From contig CANQMR010000009.1 of assembly GCA_947625015.1 (NCBI GenBank), positions 1-64,000 on the forward strand: DNA of 64,000 bases, written 5' to 3'. The stretch comes from an uncultured Lachnospiraceae bacterium (GTDB lineage: Bacteria > Bacillota > Clostridia > Lachnospirales > Lachnospiraceae). A program made the translations under genes and the position numbers. The notes under the pieces were generated by a model. It had not been told where the DNA came from. It did not search any database and saw only the letters and a list, made by a program, of their open reading frames with translations. Below are positions 57,278 to 64,000 of the stretch, in pieces. The stretch's first letter is position 1. Each line of letters opens with the position of its first letter.

Positions 57278-57612
57278 ATTTCACCTCCTCCGCTTTGCCG
57301 GAATGAATAAATCCTGACTTATTTTTTGCCATTATAATGTGCGGTTTTTTCCCTGTCTACGATTTTGAACGAAATATAAGAATAAAGTTTTCGCATTTCA
57401 AAATGAGCGATTTTTTTTGAACTCCCCGGTAAAATATTTGAAATGCGTGACATGATTTTCTGAAACAAACGACAAATTTATTAAACGAATGACATAATTT
57501 ATATTCTTCTGAAAAAATTTTTTTCATATGAATATATTTCCAATTCCTGTCCTATAATTAAATAGAGGAAAACCCGTTTACCTTTTCATACATAAAAAGA
57601 AAGGAGGCCGCT

Positions 57613-57864
57613 ATGCGCACGAATTCATCAGGCACCCACACCGGTCTGCGGCACAAAAAAAAGAACCGTCCCGCACAGGAAATTACGGTGACCGATCCTA
57701 CCCTGTTAGATGATTTGGGAAATGTTAAAAAAGATATCGACACGATTTTACTACATCTCAATTACCAGACGGATCCGGATTTAATCGACTCCTACGCATA
57801 CCAGTTAAAAAGCGCCTATATGCGGTACAAATTCCTGCTCCGTCAGATTCAAAAAGCGCAATAA
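57613..57864 (+). CDS. YaaL/DUF2508-like small protein
   Basis: LDDLGNVKKDIDTILLHLNYQTDPDLIDSYAYQLKSAYMRYKFLLRQIQKA; RBS AAAGGAGG. Confidence 0.75.
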   Translation: MRTNSSGTHTGLRHKKKNRPAQEITVTDPTLLDDLGNVKKDIDTILLHLNYQTDPDLIDSYAYQLKSAYMRYKFLLRQIQKAQ

Positions 57865-57899
57865 AAAACCGGTTCAACGAACAGATGTCGCTGAACCGG
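57865..57899 (-). terminator. Terminator of the hybrid histidine kinase transcript
   Basis: Minus strand CCGGTTCAGCGACATCTGTTCGTTGAACCGGTTTTTTATT. Confidence 0.75.
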
Positions 57900-57918
57900 C
57901 AAATTATTGCGGAACCGT

Positions 57919-59733
57919 TTAATCCTCTTTGTCTACATATTTGTTAAGCGTCTCTACCACGTCATTCAGATTATAAGGCTTTGCAATGTAGTCGTCTAAC
58001 TTGGCCTCTAAGATACGCTCCTTATCCCCAAACATCGCCCGGGCCGTAACGGCGATAATCGGAAGACGCTTTCTGTTCTCCTGCAATTCGATAGCCCGAA
58101 TCTCCTGGGTGGCTGCCAAGCCGTCCATAACCGGCATCTGCACATCGAAAAGCGCAGCCTGATATTCCTTCTGCCGGAACAGCTCTACCGCCTTCTCCCC
58201 GTTCTCTGCGATATCGTACGAATATCCCGCCATACCTAGCAGCTTGCCAATTACCTGCTGGTTTACCGGCTCATCTTCCGCTACCAAAATTCTTGCTCTG
58301 GAGTGGCCTGCTAAAGAGAATACTGCCGGATCTTCTGATTCTTCCGCATTGGTATCTTCCTCTGCCTCATCCGCCGGCTTAATCAGCTTAAGCGGTACCT
58401 CTACGATAAAGGTGGAACCCAGTCCCTCCTTACTCTGCACAGTAATCGTGCCGCCCATAAGCTCCACTATCTGCTTGGTAATTACCAGACCCAGACCGGA
58501 ACCGCCATATTTACGGGTATCTGAAGCGTCTACCTGGGAAAACCGGATAAACAGCTTGCTTCTGTCCTCATCCGCAATACCGATACCGGTATCTGCAACC
58601 GCAATCCGGAGCTTTACCTTATCCAGCATATCGTCAAGACAGGCCACCTTAACCCGGACGCCGCCCTCCGTCGTAAACTTAATGGCATTGGAAAGCAGAC
58701 AGTTTAACACCTGCTGGATTCTCTGGCCGTCGCCCCGTACCAGCGCGGGTATGTTGGCGCCAAAAGTACAATCCAGGGAAATGCCCTTGCTGGTAGCAAT
58801 CGGCACCTGCGCAGCCACCGTCTCTTCAATGGCAGCCTTTAAGTCAAAGTTCTCTTCCCTTAAGTTATATTTCCCGGCTTCCAGCTTGGAAATATCCAGA
58901 ATGTCATTAATCAGCCGTAGCAGATTATCGGCGCAGTTCTTGGCGGTCGTTAAGTTATCCCTGTGATCCGCCTGTAAATCCTCGGCCATAAGGGTAAGCT
59001 GTAACATACCCAAAATTCCGTTAATCGGCGTACGAATCTCATGCGACATATTCGCCAGAAATTCAGACTGGGTTTTATAGGCCGCATTTGCATTCTTGAT
59101 GGCTGCGGACAATTTATCCTCCGTCTCCTTCTGCTCGGTAATATCAATAACCACCATGTTGATATAATCACTTTCCGATTTGTACATAACCGTATTGAAT
59201 ACCTTATTCAGCTTTTCCATGGTAATCTCTACCGTCAAAAGCTCGCCCTGCTTGGTGCCGGAATTATTATAAGCCTCAAACCATGCGCTGATATCCTGTA
59301 ACACCTCTACCCGGCTGTCAGAGATGACCTTGCCGTAATAATCCGAAATATCCAGATCAAACAATTTTCCGAAAGTCTCGTTGGCGTCGGCAATCTTATA
59401 CCCCATATTTCTTCCGGTCTGCGCGTCCCGAAGAATCTGCGCCTGCGCAAAACCAACCGGCAGATTCAAAAACAGCCGTTTGTACTTGTCGCTCTTCACT
59501 GTGGATTCCTTTTCCTCATCAGCGATAAATTTGAACATGGCGGCGCCTATCACCACAGCTAATATAATGATTACTACCGATACGGCTATCATGGTCCCCT
59601 TTACCTGCGCGCCCTGGTCCAGCTTGCCGAAGATAATAAAATCACCCACGATTGTCACCGCCATCAGCAGCAAAATCAGTACGGCGTACACTATCTTCAG
59701 CGTTATCCCTCCATCATTTTTCTTCATCTGCAT
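57919..59733 (-). CDS. Hybrid sensor histidine kinase with C-terminal receiver domain
   Basis: FLANMSHEIRTPINGILGM; GGSGLGLVITKQIVELMGG; ILVAEDEPVNQQVIGKLL...ALFDVQMPVMDGLAATQEIR. Confidence 0.96.
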   Translation of the reverse strand: MQMKKNDGGITLKIVYAVLILLLMAVTIVGDFIIFGKLDQGAQVKGTMIAVSVVIIILAVVIGAAMFKFIADEEKESTVKSDKYKRLFLNLPVGFAQAQILRDAQTGRNMGYKIADANETFGKLFDLDISDYYGKVISDSRVEVLQDISAWFEAYNNSGTKQGELLTVEITMEKLNKVFNTVMYKSESDYINMVVIDITEQKETEDKLSAAIKNANAAYKTQSEFLANMSHEIRTPINGILGMLQLTLMAEDLQADHRDNLTTAKNCADNLLRLINDILDISKLEAGKYNLREENFDLKAAIEETVAAQVPIATSKGISLDCTFGANIPALVRGDGQRIQQVLNCLLSNAIKFTTEGGVRVKVACLDDMLDKVKLRIAVADTGIGIADEDRSKLFIRFSQVDASDTRKYGGSGLGLVITKQIVELMGGTITVQSKEGLGSTFIVEVPLKLIKPADEAEEDTNAEESEDPAVFSLAGHSRARILVAEDEPVNQQVIGKLLGMAGYSYDIAENGEKAVELFRQKEYQAALFDVQMPVMDGLAATQEIRAIELQENRKRLPIIAVTARAMFGDKERILEAKLDDYIAKPYNLNDVVETLNKYVDKED

Positions 59734-62329
59734 TAACCTCCCTTTTTTGTTCTGTATTTCCCTCAGTAACTCTTTTCCGGCGTTCTAATGTGCAGAACCC
59801 CCAGAATAATAATATTCCCAATAAAGTGGCTGCGGCGCCCGCTAAAAGCCCCGGGCACCGATATACCAGTTTTATGGTATAATCTCCCTTTTCCAATCTA
59901 ACGCCTAAAAAACCTCGCAATATTCTAAGGCTTTCCGCCTTCTTTCCATTGACATACACCGTCCACCCCTCGTCATAGGGAATGGAGGTCATCAAAACGC
60001 CGGCCTTCTGCGGGGAAACGGTTCCCTCAATTCTCGTATCGCTGTAATCCGTAAGCTCCATGCCCTGGCTGGACAATACCTGGTAAAAACTTAAAAACTG
60101 TTCCCTTTCAAATTCCATCGGATAGCAGTAAAGGGTACCGCTCAAATCCTCTCCGTCATTTAAGATAAACTGGATATCCACAAGCTGCCCCGCCTTTACC
60201 TGCCCCACATGGAATATCTGACCCTGATAGCGGTCAAAGGCGACTTCATTGCCGTCAATCAATAAGGCAATCTTATGCACATTGCTTCCCCGGCAGTTCA
60301 TATATAAATCCATGTCATGCGGCACCGTATACACCATATCGGCCCGCGCGCTGTCGTTAGCGTTGCTGTACTCGGCATTATTGGCGTCCTTAAGCGCCAC
60401 ATTCACATTCGTGCCATAGGCGTTTACCTGCAACGGCTCCGAAATGCTGGAAAACACCGGTTCAATCCCGCTTAAGGCCCCGCACAACTCATTCTGTACC
60501 GTAAAGGGGCCGTTATCCCCGGTATCAAAAGTCAATATATCTTCATTCACCATATACCCCAAAGGCAGGACGTACGGGTTCTTATATACGGAAATGTGCT
60601 CCTCGTCCGCAAAATGATCCATATCCACATTGACGAAATCCCCGTCCCTGGTATAGACAAACTTCACGCCAAACAGCGCATTGGTCACCGGCGTCGCCCC
60701 ATAGTAAAGATATTCGTTGGCCCCGGTATAAAATCCTAAATCCGCCATAATATCCACTAACTCACCCCGGACGGTAGAGCCGAAAATCCCCACGCTTTTC
60801 ATATTATACCAGGTAGCTTCATCCACAAACAAGGGCTCTAATATATCGGACCGGTAAAAGGTCTCGGCGCCTTCCTCCACCCGTTCCTTTAACGATAGCA
60901 GAGTATCCGTATCCCCGTAATAATATTCCGGCTCCGAAGTACCTACCTGCTGAAAGGCAAAGAGGCCGTTGGCCGCCATCTCAAACAGGGAAACCATGGT
61001 AAGCAGCGCCATAAAGAAGGGCCGTTTCCGCGGCAGTTCCATATGCAGAATAAACAGAACAAGGTATACGGTCAAAAGGCAGCCGGTTACCAGATACACC
61101 TTGCCGTCATAGGTAACCTCTGCATGGTAATAACAGTAAACCACAAACCACATACTGACGATATAGGCTAAGACCAGCATGGGCAGCCGTATCTGCCGCC
61201 GCTTCAAATACGCCTCATAGGCCATAATAATCAACAAAAAGATATATAAAAAGGCAAACCGGTTGGGAATACCATACTGGTTATGAAAGCCATGCCAGAT
61301 ATAGTTGAGCATCTGATTATTAAAACTAATCACAAACAGCACCAGTAACAGGCTGTATTTTATCTTTTTCCCCAGAGAAATATCCCGGATAAAAAAGAAC
61401 ATCATCGCCAGCATTATGGTAAAAATCCCGCAATACAGGTTGGTTCCCCCATCCCCTACCTGATTGGTCATCACCTCGGAACAGAGCAGGTGGGAACGCA
61501 GGGTGTCCGCAAAGGAGCCGTAAAACTCCCACTCCGGCAGATCAAATTCCGCTGAGGCCGTAGTCATGATTCCCTTATAAGCCGGGAGCAGCACGACCGC
61601 ACCCATAGCCGCGGCAATCAGGGAGGAGACCGCAAACCGCAGACCTTTACAGAAAAAATCTTTTATGCCCCGAAAAGAAAAAGTTAAAAACCACAGCGCC
61701 AAAAACAGGCAAATCATAAAGCTGATATAATAGTTACAAATAAAACTATATAATAACGCCAGAATATACATCCGGCTGTCCTTTTTGGCAAACATCTTCT
61801 CCATTCCCAGAATAATTATGGGAAAAATGAAAATGCAGTCCAGCCACATCAGGTTCCAGTAATATCCCACCACATAACTGCTGAATGCGTAGAACAGGGA
61901 AAATACGATTATCCCCGGATTCTTTACCGGCTTTTTCCCTGCATGCATCAAAAAATAAGCAAAACAAAGCGCCGCAAGAATTATCTTAATCGTAATAATC
62001 ACATTAAGCGCCATGGGCAGATGGGATTTGGCGCACAGCATAACCAACAGATTCAGCGGACTGGACAGATAGTAAGACCAAAGGGATAAAAAGTTATTGC
62101 CCAGACCCACATCAAAGGTGTATTGCACGCTTTCTAAACCCTTGAGCTTTTCCTGATACTCGGAAAAAAAAGGAAGATACTGGTGGACTCCGTCCACCAC
62201 GACAAGGCATTTATCCCCGAAAGGGCCTACCTCCCCAATGCACCATGCTCCAAGCATCATCAGCACCGCAATGAAAAACGTAGCGGTATATACATATTTA
62301 TCCTTTAGAAATTCTGTCAATCGGTTCAT
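59714..62329 (-). CDS. YfhO-family membrane protein
   Basis: GDKCLVVVDGVHQYLPFFSEYQEKL, polytopic N-terminus; C-terminal TSIPYDEGWTVYVNGKKAESLRILRGFLGVRLEKGDYTIKLVYRCPGL. Confidence 0.92.
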   Translation of the reverse strand: MNRLTEFLKDKYVYTATFFIAVLMMLGAWCIGEVGPFGDKCLVVVDGVHQYLPFFSEYQEKLKGLESVQYTFDVGLGNNFLSLWSYYLSSPLNLLVMLCAKSHLPMALNVIITIKIILAALCFAYFLMHAGKKPVKNPGIIVFSLFYAFSSYVVGYYWNLMWLDCIFIFPIIILGMEKMFAKKDSRMYILALLYSFICNYYISFMICLFLALWFLTFSFRGIKDFFCKGLRFAVSSLIAAAMGAVVLLPAYKGIMTTASAEFDLPEWEFYGSFADTLRSHLLCSEVMTNQVGDGGTNLYCGIFTIMLAMMFFFIRDISLGKKIKYSLLLVLFVISFNNQMLNYIWHGFHNQYGIPNRFAFLYIFLLIIMAYEAYLKRRQIRLPMLVLAYIVSMWFVVYCYYHAEVTYDGKVYLVTGCLLTVYLVLFILHMELPRKRPFFMALLTMVSLFEMAANGLFAFQQVGTSEPEYYYGDTDTLLSLKERVEEGAETFYRSDILEPLFVDEATWYNMKSVGIFGSTVRGELVDIMADLGFYTGANEYLYYGATPVTNALFGVKFVYTRDGDFVNVDMDHFADEEHISVYKNPYVLPLGYMVNEDILTFDTGDNGPFTVQNELCGALSGIEPVFSSISEPLQVNAYGTNVNVALKDANNAEYSNANDSARADMVYTVPHDMDLYMNCRGSNVHKIALLIDGNEVAFDRYQGQIFHVGQVKAGQLVDIQFILNDGEDLSGTLYCYPMEFEREQFLSFYQVLSSQGMELTDYSDTRIEGTVSPQKAGVLMTSIPYDEGWTVYVNGKKAESLRILRGFLGVRLEKGDYTIKLVYRCPGLLAGAAATLLGILLFWGFCTLERRKRVTEGNTEQKREVNADEEK

Positions 62330-62385
62330 GTTATCTGTATCTTCATCTACTTCCGCAAATATTTTCCTATATATATCTGACAGGA

Positions 62386-63174
62386 TTAAGCCTCTGCGGC
62401 TTCCCTCATCATGGAAACAACCCTGTCATATTCCAGCGTGCCGCCGAATAAATCCAGAGCGCTGCCAATCGTCACATTTACCCGCCCTTTTCCCAGACGG
62501 CGGATTATCTCAATGTCCTCATAGGCGCCTACCCCTCCGGCGTAGGTAACGGGAATACTGCCATATTCCCCTAACATACTGACTAACTCCTGTTCCACGC
62601 CCTCCGCTTGGCCTTCCACGTCTACCGCATGGATTAAAAATTCATCTGCATATTCCTGCAACCGCTCAAGAGTGGCCGGCGACACTTCTTCCCTTGTAAA
62701 CCGTTGCCAGCGGTCTGTCACAATATAATATCTGCCGTCACGCTTGCGGCAGCTTAAATCCAAAACCAAATGCTCCCGCCCTACGGCTTTTACCAAAGCC
62801 CGAAGCCGGTCATAGTCTACTATGCCGTCCCGGAACACATAGGAGGTGACAATCACATGGCTGGCCCCCATGTCCAGAAACCGGCCCGCATTCTCCGGGG
62901 TAATCCCGCCCCCAAGCTGCAACCCGCCCGGATATTCACTAAGGGCTTTCTCTGCCTGTCTGACGTCCGCGTCATAATAGGGCGTTCCTGCCTTATTCAA
63001 CAAAATGATATGTCCGCCCGAAAGACCTGCCTTTTTATATAATCCGGCAAAAAATGATGCATCCTGCCGGGCCACATAATTCTCTTTGGCCTGATTGCCG
63101 GCGTCTGATAAGGTGCCGCCCACAATCTGTTTGACTTTCCCGTTATGTATATCAATGCAAGGTCTGAACTGCAT
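62386..63174 (-). CDS. hisA: HisA, eukaryotic/HIS6-like form of phosphoribosylformimino-AICAR ribotide isomerase
   Basis: MQFRPCIDIHNGKVKQIVGGTL, LQLGGGI, LVLDLSCRKRDGRYYIVTDRWQ, EFLIHAVDVEG, VTIGSALDLFGG. Confidence 0.88.
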   Translation of the reverse strand: MQFRPCIDIHNGKVKQIVGGTLSDAGNQAKENYVARQDASFFAGLYKKAGLSGGHIILLNKAGTPYYDADVRQAEKALSEYPGGLQLGGGITPENAGRFLDMGASHVIVTSYVFRDGIVDYDRLRALVKAVGREHLVLDLSCRKRDGRYYIVTDRWQRFTREEVSPATLERLQEYADEFLIHAVDVEGQAEGVEQELVSMLGEYGSIPVTYAGGVGAYEDIEIIRRLGKGRVNVTIGSALDLFGGTLEYDRVVSMMREAAEA

Positions 63175-63449
63175 GGCATATGCTCCTGATGATTTCCTAA
63201 ATGTATAACCAGCTTTATAGTATCACATTTCCTGCATAAATACAACAAAAATGCACACCTGTCTACTTTTTGGGCTGGTCCTTGTTTAGTTCCTTTTTCA
63301 CAGCAGTAATCCCCTTTTCAAACTGGGCAAACGCCGGATATTGACGTCTTACTGCGTATAGTTTTCCTGACAGCACAGAATTCATCTTTTTCATAAACAG
63401 GCCATCCTGAATTTCTTGGTATATTCTATGCAGCGGGAAACATATTATT

Positions 63450-64000
63450 TCATGATTCCTGTGCGATTTCCATACGGCATATGGCATTGCCCTTTTCCAC
63501 AAACCGCTGCTCATATTCGGTCATCACATTGTCTTTTACAAACGCCGAATGATGCAGGTCAAAAGTATGGTTCAAAAGCTTCCAGCCCGGCGCCGCCTCT
63601 GCCTCCTCCAAAGAAAAATCAAAAAGCTCCCGGTTATCGGTCTTAAATATGATATGTCCTTCCCTTTTTAAAATCTTCGCATAACGCGCTAAAAACTGCC
63701 GGGAGGTAAGCCGCCGCTTGGCGTGGCGGTCTTTCGGCCAGGGGTCTGAAAAATTCAGATAAATCCGGGACACCTCCTCTTTGCCGAAAACCTCCGCAAT
63801 ATGCTCCGCCTCCATACGGATAAACAAGACATTGGGAAGCTCCGCCTCCTCCTGTTTTTCAATCGCGCGAATCAGCACAGAGGAATATTTCTCAATTCCC
63901 ACATAGTTCACCTCCGGGTGGGCAGCCGCCAATGTCATCAGGAACTGCCCCTTACCCATGCCGACCTCAATGTGTATCGGATTGTCATTTCCAAAAAGGG
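63450..64000 (-). CDS. trmB: tRNA (guanine-N7-)-methyltransferase, truncated at the window edge
   Basis: (LFGNDNPIHIEVGMGKGQFLMTLA) SAM motif, YLNFSDPWPKDRHAKRRLTSRQFL. Confidence 0.95.
   Translation of the reverse strand, partial: LFGNDNPIHIEVGMGKGQFLMTLAAAHPEVNYVGIEKYSSVLIRAIEKQEEAELPNVLFIRMEAEHIAEVFGKEEVSRIYLNFSDPWPKDRHAKRRLTSRQFLARYAKILKREGHIIFKTDNRELFDFSLEEAEAAPGWKLLNHTFDLHHSAFVKDNVMTEYEQRFVEKGNAICRMEIAQES

Noticed and set aside
58244-58966. 240-aa plus-strand ORF opposite the hybrid kinase
   Set aside because: Shadow ORF; the sense strand encodes clear HATPase and receiver motifs.
63263-63514. 83-aa ORF downstream of trmB
   Set aside because: Its N-terminal half is an alternate reading of the trmB 3' end; only a ~43-aa tail (MKKMNSVLSGKLYAVRRQYPAF...) could be a real small protein, with insufficient evidence.
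1-64000. CRISPR arrays, prophage, classical IS elements, rRNA or tRNA genes
   Set aside because: No regularly spaced repeats, phage structural genes, complete transposase ORFs, rRNA stretches or tRNA cloverleaf noticed by eye; not run through dedicated tools.

Overview
The window reads as a chromosomal segment from an anaerobic, flagellated Firmicute, probably Lachnospiraceae-like (inferred from gene content and style, not from a search). Most of it is core or lineage-typical: a BlaI/BlaR1 pair, flgJ-like/flhP/flhO/mbl, a PAS/GAF protein, a DivIVA-like protein, a two-component system, metG behind a T-box, manA, an unusual sugar-ABC/HlyD/MacB-like operon, GH1, a DUF885 protein, a permease, a pyruvate formate-lyase (PFL) locus, pfkA-recR-ybaB-dnaX, a complete Firmicutes-type Tad pilus operon, a hybrid histidine kinase, YfhO, a HisA-like protein and trmB (cut by the window edge). 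The most striking observations are: (1) a naturally split PFL. The 679-aa catalytic ORF ends just before the glycyl-radical domain. That domain (RVSGYA) is a separate 80-aa ORF, and between them lies a 77-aa Cys-containing ORF that resembles the N-terminus of the radical subunit but lacks the glycyl loop. pflA and a 56-aa 2[4Fe-4S] ferredoxin absent from the ORF track follow. (2) Two very long nested palindromes, about 543 bp between pflA and the ferredoxin and about 134 bp upstream of traX. They share a tip (CGCCGGTACTT...TTAGTACCGCTGCG) and a one-sided AGCGCAAGCG bulge, while their outer arms are unrelated in sequence yet each self-complementary. (3) A membrane protein whose C-terminal half looks like the tail of Rpn/PD-(D/E)XK transposase-type nucleases with no nuclease domain. 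(4) An LRR surface gene interrupted by TGA and a 7-G tract. It shares a 65-bp upstream repeat with the neighbouring response-regulator operon. (5) A chimeric transporter operon with a propeller-substrate-binding lipoprotein carrying a 45-bp VNTR. No BLAST/HMM or folding was run; family calls come from reading motifs.
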